A stretch of 13,855 nucleotides of DNA, taken from NCBI GenBank assembly GCA_023411645.1, contig JAEYON010000060.1:1-13855 (forward strand), in the 5' to 3' direction. The notes below the pieces were generated by a model. It did not search any database, had not been told where the DNA came from, and saw nothing but the letters and a program-made list of their open reading frames with translations. The translations under genes and the position numbers were made by a program. Below are positions 7,235 through 13,855 of this stretch, in pieces (within the stretch, counting starts at the first letter, position 1; each line of letters begins with the position of its first letter). This DNA is from Bacillota bacterium (GTDB lineage: Bacteria > Bacillota > Clostridia > Acetivibrionales > DTU013).

Positions 7235-8260
7235 ATGAAGCTGTTTATGCCACAACGTGTAATATTTGAACCCGCCAGCCTCGAATATCCATTGGGAAAG
7301 GAAATCTACAAGTTTTTTCAAAATAAACCTGTAGACATAATCAAGGCCGATGCAAGAAATGCAGCGCGGTTTATTCCGGGTAAAACACCTGCCGAGAAAT
7401 ATGCCAATTCCAAGAGAACTATTTTGGTTACAAAAAATAATAACAATAAACTCGATGTATGCAAGCCTTCCGCGGATTACCAGTTTTCCTTTGTGAGTAA
7501 TTGCCCCGGGAATTGTGAATATTGTTATCTGCAGACTACTCAAGGCGCCAAACCTTATATAAAAGTTTTCGTAAATCTGGAAGATATTTTTAGCTCTATA
7601 TTAGAACACATAAAGCAAAAAGAGGGTGTAACTACTTTTGAGGCTGCAAGCTTGGGAGACCCTCTAGCGCTAGAGCATATTACAGGAAGTCTTGCAAAGA
7701 CTATTGAGTTTTTCTCGGGACTTGAAAACGGAAGACTCAGAGTAGTTACAAAATATAGTAATGTTGATTCTCTTTTAGGGCTGGAGCACAACGAGCACAC
7801 ACATTTTAGAATAAGTATAAATTCCAGTTATGTTCTTGATAATTTCGAACATAATACCGGAACTCTTGATGAGAGGATAGAGGCGATAGTTAAGCTTGCA
7901 GATTCAGGATATCCCATTGGCTTCATTGTAGCCCCGATAATAGTATATGATCATTGGAAGGAAGAGTATACTCAGCTCTTTGATAAATTGAAAAACCGTT
8001 TGGGAACCGAGCTTAGCCGGAGGGAGCTAATATTTGAGTTGATTCAGCATAGATTTACAGCTGTTGCTAAGGATCTCATTCTTCAGCGGTTTCCGAATAC
8101 AAAGCTGGATATGGAAGAGGAAAGCAGACTACTTAAGTGGGGAAGATTTGGACGATTTAAATATGTATACCATAAGGAACAGGCAAATGAAATTAAAGAA
8201 TACCTATCGTCTTTGATACTTGACAGGTTTCCACAATCAAAAATTCAATATTTCACCTAA
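7235..8260 (+). CDS. splB: Spore photoproduct lyase, radical SAM, lacking the canonical C141
   Basis: This 341-residue enzyme is of normal length for SplB, which reverses 5-thyminyl-5,6-dihydrothymine directly in germinating spores. The radical-SAM cluster motif is C90-x3-C94-x2-C97 followed by YLQTT; Y96 and Y98 match the conserved tyrosines. The C-terminal FELIQHRFT, KWGR-x-G and KIQYFT blocks are typical. The B. subtilis H-atom donor C141 lies in an EAAC segment; here the matching segment reads FEAASLGD, with S139. The only cysteine outside the cluster is C76, in DVCKPSADY. Start ATG 7235 has AAGGGGTGA (7221-7229) at good spacing. It sits 23 bp after uvsE, very likely in one operon. The stop is 18 bp from the stop of the convergent gene, with no terminator visible between them. 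Confidence 0.95.
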   Translation: MKLFMPQRVIFEPASLEYPLGKEIYKFFQNKPVDIIKADARNAARFIPGKTPAEKYANSKRTILVTKNNNNKLDVCKPSADYQFSFVSNCPGNCEYCYLQTTQGAKPYIKVFVNLEDIFSSILEHIKQKEGVTTFEAASLGDPLALEHITGSLAKTIEFFSGLENGRLRVVTKYSNVDSLLGLEHNEHTHFRISINSSYVLDNFEHNTGTLDERIEAIVKLADSGYPIGFIVAPIIVYDHWKEEYTQLFDKLKNRLGTELSRRELIFELIQHRFTAVAKDLILQRFPNTKLDMEEESRLLKWGRFGRFKYVYHKEQANEIKEYLSSLILDRFPQSKIQYFT

Positions 8261-8278
8261 GGTGTCAGAACAGCTTCT

Positions 8279-9823
8279 CTACTTGCGAAGGAACGATCCG
8301 AGCAAACCTCTTACCAGTTCATTCCCGACCTGCCTTCCTATTGATGACATTGCTGATTTAGCGAATCTGTTGAGGGGTGTATCGGATGTACGGCTTCGCT
8401 GTGTGGTTCTTTTGGTATTGTTATAGCTTGTTCTGCTGTTGTTGCCATAGTTGGTTCTGCCACTGTTTACGTATGTTTGCTGTCTCATCAGCTTTTCATA
8501 GTTTTTTCGCTCTTCTTCGGCATCTTTTGCAGCTTTTTGCTGTTCTTCTGCGTCCTTAAGGTTTTCATATGCTGACACCCTGTCTATGGTTTTTTCATAC
8601 TCGCCATATATCAAGGATTCTTTGATTATTTTTTCGCGTTCTTCAGCAGATATCGGCCCGATATTACTCTGGGGAGGTAATACAAAGGCTCTTTCAACAA
8701 TACGCGGACTCCCTTTCTCATCTAAAAATGAAATAAGTGCTTCGCCGACGCCAAGTTCTGTTATAACAGTCTCAACACTAAGATCAGGATTGGCTCTGAA
8801 AGTTTGAGCTGCTGCTCTGACTGCGTTTTGGTCGCGTGGAGTGAACGCTCTGAGCGCATGCTGCACTCTGTTACCCAACTGTCCAAGTACAGTTTCCGGA
8901 ATGTCGTCAGGGTTCTGAGTAATAAAGTAAACGCCGACGCCCTTTGACCTGATGAGTCTCATTACCTGCTCTATTTTTTGAAGAAGGGCTTTTGATGCCT
9001 CATCAAAAAGCAGATGAGCTTCATCAAAGAAGAATACTATCTTAGGCTTATCCAGATCACCAACCTCAGGAAGCTCTTCAAATAGCTCAGATAGAAGCCA
9101 TAATAAAAATGTAGAATAAAGTGCCGGCGACAAGAACAATTTATCCGAGGCAAGAATATTTACAAATCCTTTTCCGCTGCTATCCACTTTCATAAAATCT
9201 CTGATATCAAGAGATGGTTCTCCAAAGAATTGTTCTGCGCCTTGTTCCTCCAGAGTTAACAGACCGCGTTGAATAGCTCCTATTGACTGTTTTGATATCG
9301 TTCCATACTGTGTGGTAAATTCACTGGAATTATCGCCCACATATCGCAGCATTGCACGCAGATCCTTCAGATCTATCAGGAGCATTCCCATATCATCGGC
9401 TATTTTAAAGACAATATGCATTATTCCGCTTTGAGTTTCATTCAAATTCAGTAGCTTTGAAAAAAGCAATGCACCCATCTCAGATACAGTAGTCCGCATT
9501 GGATGCCCCTGCTGTCCAAAAACATCCCAGAACGTCACGGGGAAACTGGAAAAGCTAAAGCCCTCAAGTCCAAGATTGGTTATCCGTTCATCTAATTTTG
9601 AGTTAGATTTACCGGACTTAGCGATGCCGGACAAATCGCCTTTCACATCAGCCAGAAAAACAGGAACTCCTATTGAACTGAACCTTTCACATAAAACCTG
9701 CAGTGATACGGTTTTACCTGTGCCGGTAGCTCCGGCTATCAAACCATGACGATTAGCCATATGAGGCAGGATTCTTATTTCGGACGTTCCCTTTGCGAAT
9801 AATAAGCCATTGCTAAAAGCCAT
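8279..9823 (-). CDS. HerA/YjgR-like ATPase (DUF853)
   Basis: The product has 514 residues from ATG 9823, which follows AAGGGGTG at good spacing; a longer TTG-initiated frame from 9994 would run through the upstream gene's terminator and is rejected. The N-terminus MAFSNGLLFAKG and the Walker A motif GATGTGKT (31-38) fit the DUF853 (E. coli YjgR) family. Walker B lies in KIVFFFDEAHLLF with D267 and E268, and a conserved FITQNPDDIPETVLGQLGNR segment follows. The C-terminus has an Ala/Glu/Lys-rich coiled coil (about 420-440), then a basic Asn/Thr/Arg-rich tail ending in a short hydrophobic segment. HerA-type ATPases are hexameric DNA translocases, but DUF853 proteins lack a settled function. No nuclease partner such as NurA is seen. 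A promoter lies at 9879-9907. Confidence 0.9.
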   Translation of the reverse strand: MAFSNGLLFAKGTSEIRILPHMANRHGLIAGATGTGKTVSLQVLCERFSSIGVPVFLADVKGDLSGIAKSGKSNSKLDERITNLGLEGFSFSSFPVTFWDVFGQQGHPMRTTVSEMGALLFSKLLNLNETQSGIMHIVFKIADDMGMLLIDLKDLRAMLRYVGDNSSEFTTQYGTISKQSIGAIQRGLLTLEEQGAEQFFGEPSLDIRDFMKVDSSGKGFVNILASDKLFLSPALYSTFLLWLLSELFEELPEVGDLDKPKIVFFFDEAHLLFDEASKALLQKIEQVMRLIRSKGVGVYFITQNPDDIPETVLGQLGNRVQHALRAFTPRDQNAVRAAAQTFRANPDLSVETVITELGVGEALISFLDEKGSPRIVERAFVLPPQSNIGPISAEEREKIIKESLIYGEYEKTIDRVSAYENLKDAEEQQKAAKDAEEERKNYEKLMRQQTYVNSGRTNYGNNSRTSYNNTKRTTQRSRTSDTPLNRFAKSAMSSIGRQVGNELVRGLLGSFLRK

Positions 9824-9878
9824 AAAGACACCCCTTATGTTATTTTTCAAAGCATATGTGTAAAATAATACCACTAAA

Positions 9879-9907
9879 ATATTATCATAATACCTGTAAA
9901 ATGACAA
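9879..9907 (-). promoter_or_regulatory. Promoter of the DUF853 ATPase gene
   Basis: On the minus strand TTGTCA (9902-9907) is followed after 17 bp by TAATAT (9879-9884), predicting a leader of about 50 nt before ATG 9823. Confidence 0.5.
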
Positions 9908-9992
9908 TATTGATAAGAAATCGCAATTATAACAGGAATCATGTTCCGCCAGATTAGCATCATTACCTGGCCAAAAGAAGAACGCTGTCTCC

Positions 9993-10031
9993 AAAAGAAA
10001 AAGCTACCGGAGATTATTTTCCGATAGCTTT
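9993..10031 (-). terminator. Intrinsic terminator of the 10052-11620 SLH gene
   Basis: On the minus strand AAAGCTATCGGA (10031-10020) pairs with TCCGGTAGCTTT (10011-10000), with one G-U pair in the RNA and an 8-nt loop. The T-rich run TTTTTCTTTT follows. The stem begins 21 nt after the stop codon. Confidence 0.85.
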
Positions 10032-10051
10032 CCAAATCAATAAATCAGATT

Positions 10052-11620
10052 CTAGATTTTGTAAAACGCGTTGTACAATCTTAATACCAGTGCGATAGCT
10101 TGTTCCTTAGTGGTATTTCCCTTCGGGAGTATATAGGTGACTCCACCTACGGATGAACCGCCAAGGATACCGTTTGCATTCATGAATCTTACTGCTTCGA
10201 GTGCCCAGTTGGCAACATCGTCTACATCCTGGAACTTGGTCTTGAATTCTGCTTCTGATGATATATCGGGCATAACAGCTTTTAATGTACGAAGCAGCAT
10301 TACAGAGATTTCCTGTCTTGTTACTTTATTGTTCGGGGCAAACTTGTCTGCGCTTATTCCATTAACGATCTTAAGATTATATGCTTTTAATATTTCCGGA
10401 TTTTTTGTATCGGTGAAAGGGTTTGAAGCAACAGGGGCTGCTTTTTCGCCTGTCATCTTCTCATATAGCAATACTGCTAGTTCACAGAATTCTTCACGCG
10501 TTATATCAGCAGGAAAATCAACTAGAACCTTGTCGGTAACCAGGTCTTCGCTCCTTGCCTCGTTTACAACAGGAGCAGCCCAACCGGAAAGACCTTCATA
10601 ACCTGCCGAAAAATCATCGCTTGGAGCTGCATCTCCGCTTACAGTGAATTGCACTGTGCCAAATTTGCCGTACTCATACTCTTCACCTGATAAAAGACTG
10701 GAGCAAAATACTCTGACCTCATACGTGCCCGGAGTGTATGGTGCTGTGAACTCGTAAACGTTGCCAACAGGCAGGTCGGATATATAAGCACCGATAATAG
10801 TATTTTCGAGCTTTTCATTTGCAGGTACGATACCAAGCCATGCGCCGGCTTCTATTTCTCCCTTGGACAGGCCTTTTACTGTAACAGATATCTTCTCCTC
10901 TGGACTTACAGTGGTCTTGGATAGTACTATATCACCGGCTTTTGCTTTGCTTGATACAACCAGAAATTCTGCTTTCCCAAAAAGGGTTGCTTCATAATCG
11001 TAACTATCATGTGAGAATACCCTTACTTCATATTTTCCAAAGCGGTCAGGCGCTTTGGACTCATATTTATTTTCAACAGACATGTCGTATACATAAGCTT
11101 CCATAATGGTATTCTCAAGCTTTTGATCCCACTCTGCAAATCCGAACCATGCACCGTTATCTATTTGCTCATTTGTAAGGCCCTTTACTGTAACAGTTAT
11201 GGGCTCACCAAGCTTTACCTCCGACTTGGATAATGTAATATCACCGGCCTTTGCTTTTTGAGCTCCTACCGTGAATTCCTTCTTGTTAAAAACACTGCCA
11301 TCCCAGTTCAACAGGAATATTTCATATGTACCAAGATCGTTAGGAGCACGAAATTCATAAATATTGTCCTCAGGCAAATCGTACACATAAATATCACATG
11401 GTACATTTCCCGGCCTTGTGCCCTTCTTGGCAATACCCAGGTATGCGCCGCCGTCTATTTCATCCTGTGTAAGACCTGTGACTGAAGCCTCGCCCTTTTC
11501 ACCGGCGGTGAATTCAGTTTTATTAATAGTTATGCTGCCTGCCGCAAAAACCGGTACAGTCATGAGCATAGTAAAAATAAAACATATGCATAGTGAAAGT
11601 GCCAATAGTCTTTTTTTCAT
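10052..11620 (-). CDS. Secreted SLH-domain protein with three Ig-like repeats
   Basis: ATG 11620 is preceded by AAGGAGG with 7-nt spacing; the longer frame from 11659 is rejected. The 522-residue product starts with a clear signal peptide (MKKR, a hydrophobic core, then VFAA, cleavage near residue 27). Three related repeats follow: 30-119, 127-222 and 229-327. Each opens with ITxxK/ISxxK-like strands, contains a G-A-[YW]-[LF]-G motif in the middle (58-62, 156-160, 259-263) and ends with G-x-Y-E-[IV]. They are separated by KAKAGDI spacers. Three SLH-like segments (about 343-392, 401-445, 463-515) close the protein, the first being divergent. It should be anchored to the cell wall or S-layer. 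No catalytic motif is visible, so the repeats may be structural or ligand-binding. Gene order places it downstream of the AraC-type regulator, with its own terminator. Confidence 0.88.
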   Translation of the reverse strand: MKKRLLALSLCICFIFTMLMTVPVFAAGSITINKTEFTAGEKGEASVTGLTQDEIDGGAYLGIAKKGTRPGNVPCDIYVYDLPEDNIYEFRAPNDLGTYEIFLLNWDGSVFNKKEFTVGAQKAKAGDITLSKSEVKLGEPITVTVKGLTNEQIDNGAWFGFAEWDQKLENTIMEAYVYDMSVENKYESKAPDRFGKYEVRVFSHDSYDYEATLFGKAEFLVVSSKAKAGDIVLSKTTVSPEEKISVTVKGLSKGEIEAGAWLGIVPANEKLENTIIGAYISDLPVGNVYEFTAPYTPGTYEVRVFCSSLLSGEEYEYGKFGTVQFTVSGDAAPSDDFSAGYEGLSGWAAPVVNEARSEDLVTDKVLVDFPADITREEFCELAVLLYEKMTGEKAAPVASNPFTDTKNPEILKAYNLKIVNGISADKFAPNNKVTRQEISVMLLRTLKAVMPDISSEAEFKTKFQDVDDVANWALEAVRFMNANGILGGSSVGGVTYILPKGNTTKEQAIALVLRLYNAFYKI

Positions 11621-11644
11621 GTCTTTTCCTCCTTGATTAAATAA

Positions 11645-11650
11645 ATTATA
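11645..11650 (-). promoter_or_regulatory. Possible -10 element of the SLH-protein gene
   Basis: The minus strand reads TATAAT at 11650-11645, about 25 nt before the start codon. At 17-bp spacing the -35 position is GCTAAA, a poor match, so any promoter here may need an activator. The neighbouring AraC-family protein is an obvious candidate, by inference only. Confidence 0.3.
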
Positions 11651-11739
11651 ATTAGGCATGAAAATATTTTAGCATTGAGCTTGTTGAAATACTTCCATTA
11701 AATTGCGATGGCTGTCAAAAAATTGCTGAAATTTCTTTA

Positions 11740-12558
11740 TTATTGAAAATTCTTTCTATACTCGGAAGGAGAAACACCTGTTTTTTTTCTGAAAGTTGAT
11801 GTGAAATGGCTGTGGCTCGAGAAGTTGCATATCATACTAATCTCGGTTATGGAGTACTTATTTGTCATAAGCATTTTTTTTGCCTTTTCTATTTTTATAT
11901 CCAGGAAGTATTCATAAGGGGTTTTACCGGTATGAGCCTTAAAGCTCCTTATAAAACCAAACCTACCCATTTTTGCGAGGTCAGCTATACTAGTAATTGA
12001 TATGCCTGAAGCTAAATTCTCATTCATATAGTCCATTACTTTTTTTATATTATATACCTTACCTTCTGGAACATTGTGTGCTTTTAACGGGAAATTATGC
12101 TTAAGCTCTCTGGTAAGAATACCTGCAATAAGCATACTAAGATTCTCAATTGTAAATTTCCGGCCAAACTGATCATACTTTATCTCGTCAATAAACAGAT
12201 TTAACAGCATGCGTATTTCGTGACTAACAACAAAGGACTCGTTTGAAAAAGTAATATTTGGGGAACCATATATTTCCTCCGAAACACAATGCATAAAGGC
12301 CTTATCGATATGTATGCCACAGAGGTTAAAGCCCTTCACATTAATAGCCATACCATGCTCCTGCATGGGATTGACGGCAAATAATGTGTTGTTTGTCCTG
12401 TCGTAGAGTTTATTATCAATTGTGGTTGAAGGGATATCGGCATGGGTTATCAAAAATTCATAGCTGTCATGGAAATGGGTCCCACGGGTAATATTGGTTA
12501 GCTTGTTGGTAGTAGTTACAACTATATTGGCAGCTGCGTAATTTTCAATTACCTTCAT
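11740..12558 (-). CDS. AraC-family transcriptional regulator
   Basis: The product has 272 residues from ATG 12558. The frame extends to a TTG at 12639 (299 residues), but that codon has no ribosome binding site and lies about 10 nt from the predicted transcription start, so the shorter form is preferred; the true start is uncertain. The N-terminal half is a cupin-type sensor domain, with HFHDSYEFLI and VNPMQEHG typical of the beta-barrel. The C-terminal 100 residues carry the two helix-turn-helix units of the family: ISITSIADLAKMGRFGFIRS, then SITEISMICNFSSHSHFT with TFRKKTGVSPSEYRK. The ligand is unknown. The SLH-protein gene begins 119 bp downstream on the same strand and is a plausible target. 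Confidence 0.9.
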   Translation of the reverse strand: MKVIENYAAANIVVTTTNKLTNITRGTHFHDSYEFLITHADIPSTTIDNKLYDRTNNTLFAVNPMQEHGMAINVKGFNLCGIHIDKAFMHCVSEEIYGSPNITFSNESFVVSHEIRMLLNLFIDEIKYDQFGRKFTIENLSMLIAGILTRELKHNFPLKAHNVPEGKVYNIKKVMDYMNENLASGISITSIADLAKMGRFGFIRSFKAHTGKTPYEYFLDIKIEKAKKMLMTNKYSITEISMICNFSSHSHFTSTFRKKTGVSPSEYRKNFQ

Positions 12559-12654
12559 GCTGCCATCTATATTACTTATAGGAATATTACCTGTGAGATC
12601 AATTATTTTTGCATTCAATCTGCAGATACTCCATTCCAATATATATTTATGTAT

Positions 12655-12683
12655 ATTATAGCAGATTTTTTATGTCAGGGTAA
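12655..12683 (-). promoter_or_regulatory. Possible promoter of the AraC-type gene
   Basis: On the minus strand TATAAT (12660-12655) lies 17 bp downstream of TTACCC (12683-12678), a weak -35. Transcription would begin near 12648, leaving a leader of about 90 nt before ATG 12558. Confidence 0.38.
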
Positions 12684-12688
12684 CATAT

Positions 12689-13855
12689 TTATGCTTTTTG
12701 AGACCCGGAAAAATTACGATCAGAGCGTATCTTCAGTGCCGCTCTGACAAGTCCCAGGAACAACGGGTGAGGTTTATTTGGACGACTCAGGAACTCGGGG
12801 TGAAACTGCACGCCGATATAGAACCGGTGCATATCTGCCGGTAATTCAACTGCCTCCACCAGCCTGCCGTTCGGTGATGTACCGCAAAAGCACATCCCAT
12901 TTTCGGACAAAATTTCTCGATAATCATTATTTACCTCAAAACGATGCCTGTGCCGTTCGCTTATATTATCTGCACCATACAGTTCGTACATCAATGTGCC
13001 TGGAGCTATTTTGCAGGGGTATGCGCCAAGCCGCATTGTACCGCCTTTTTTCGTGATGCCGATCTGATCCGGCATCGTATCTATAACACGGTGCTCGGCA
13101 TTTTCATTAAACTCGCCGGAGTGAGCGCCATCAAGGCCTGCAACATGCCGGGCGAATTCGATTACTGCAATCTGGAGTCCGAGACAGATGCCTAAGAACG
13201 GTATATTATTTTCTCTTGCGTACCGGCATGTGATTATTTTCCCCTCAATGCCTCGATCGCCAAAGCCGCCCGGAACAATTATTCCGTTCGCGCCGCTCAG
13301 CAGCTCACACACATTGTCCGAAGTTACATCTTCACTGTCTATCCAGAGGATTTTAACATCCGCCCCCGCGTCAAAACCTGAATGATTTAAGCTCTCTATG
13401 ATTGAAAGATAGGCGTCGTGGAGCTTAACGTATTTGCCGACAATTGCAATGGTGACTTCTTTTTCCCTTGCCTTGATCTTAGCTGTCATGGACTGCCATT
13501 CCAACAAATCGGGCGCCGGCACATCAAGCTTGAGCTCCCGGCAGACTACTTTGTCCAGACCGTTCTCATGCAACATTATTGGCGCTTCATACAAGCACGG
13601 CACAGTGAGGTTTTCTATAACGCAATCAAGCTTAACATTGCAAAATAGAGATATTTTTGCCTTAATTCCATCATTAAGCGGCTCATCGGCTCTGGCGACA
13701 ATGATATTTGGTGAGATTCCCATGGCACGAAGCTCTTTTACCGAATGCTGAGTGGGTTTGGATTTGTGTTCTCCGGAGCCTGATAAATACGGGATCAACG
13801 TTACATGAATAAACAGGCAGTTTTCATTTCCCACCTCGAGAGAAATCTGACGTAT
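12689..13855 (-). CDS. pyrG: CTP synthase (5'-partial)
   Basis: The frame runs off the window end: codons before the GTG at 13834 read IRQISLE and continue the family's conserved IRQI-x-LEVG segment, so this GTG is not the start. About 388 of an expected 530-540 residues are present; the N-terminal ATP-binding part of the amidoligase domain is missing. PyrG converts UTP, ATP and glutamine to CTP. Visible marks are the synthetase-domain block HVTLIPYL...KPTQHSVKELR, the linker, and the class I glutamine amidotransferase domain. That domain has PGGFGDRG, the nucleophile Cys in GICLGLQ (codon 13184-13186) and the His and Glu of VQFHPEF. Glutaminase and synthetase regions both look intact. The stop TAA is at 12689-12691, and no clear terminator separates it from the AraC-type gene. 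Confidence 0.96.
   Translation of the reverse strand: MRQISLEVGNENCLFIHVTLIPYLSGSGEHKSKPTQHSVKELRAMGISPNIIVARADEPLNDGIKAKISLFCNVKLDCVIENLTVPCLYEAPIMLHENGLDKVVCRELKLDVPAPDLLEWQSMTAKIKAREKEVTIAIVGKYVKLHDAYLSIIESLNHSGFDAGADVKILWIDSEDVTSDNVCELLSGANGIIVPGGFGDRGIEGKIITCRYARENNIPFLGICLGLQIAVIEFARHVAGLDGAHSGEFNENAEHRVIDTMPDQIGITKKGGTMRLGAYPCKIAPGTLMYELYGADNISERHRHRFEVNNDYREILSENGMCFCGTSPNGRLVEAVELPADMHRFYIGVQFHPEFLSRPNKPHPLFLGLVRAALKIRSDRNFSGSQKA

Noticed and set aside
9824..9994. 57-residue N-terminal extension of the DUF853 ATPase
   Set aside because: It starts at a TTG inside the terminator region of the upstream gene, overlaps the predicted promoter, and the family begins at MAFSNGLLFAKG with a good ribosome binding site.
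1..13855. CRISPR array, tRNA, rRNA, transposon or phage genes
   Set aside because: No spaced short repeats, cloverleaf-like sequence, transposase or integrase motifs were found on either strand.

Overview
The window looks like chromosomal DNA of an anaerobic, endospore-forming Bacillota of the class Clostridia. It carries a spore photoproduct lyase gene, two secreted proteins with S-layer homology (SLH) domains, strong AGGAGG-type ribosome binding sites, moderate to low GC and a ykkC-type riboswitch. I cannot name the species.

Layout. (1) Positions 2-5152 (+) hold most of a very large SLH-anchored surface protein. Its 5' end lies outside the window. It has two calcineurin-like metallophosphoesterase domains set among Ig-like, cadherin-like and repeat modules. 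(2) Positions 5153-5473 are a regulatory stretch: a hairpin terminator, then a promoter, a guanidine-I (ykkC) riboswitch aptamer and an overlapping intrinsic terminator. (3) Directly behind it, 5474-6208 (+) encodes a multi-span membrane protein of the GAP/Sap (LysE-like) type. (4) Positions 6318-8260 (+) hold a two-gene UV-repair cluster, a UvsE-type UV damage endonuclease and spore photoproduct lyase, 23 bp apart. (5) Convergent with it, 8279-9823 (-) is a HerA/YjgR-like ATPase (DUF853). (6) Positions 10052-11620 (-) encode a second SLH protein with a clear signal peptide and three related repeats. (7) Positions 11740-12558 (-) encode an AraC-family regulator. (8) Positions 12689-13855 (-) are the 3' two thirds of CTP synthase (pyrG), cut by the window end.

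Working links. The riboswitch predicts that the membrane protein at 5474 is made when guanidine is present, which makes it a candidate guanidinium exporter outside the usual SMR (Gdx) family. uvsE and splB form a DNA-repair pair suited to a spore-former exposed to UV. The SplB sequence is unusual: the cysteine that normally donates the hydrogen atom (C141 in Bacillus subtilis) is replaced by serine. The two SLH proteins are probably cell-surface components held by secondary cell-wall polymer.

The strongest leads are the riboswitch/GAP-family pairing and the SplB cysteine replacement. No tRNA, rRNA, CRISPR array or insertion sequence was seen.
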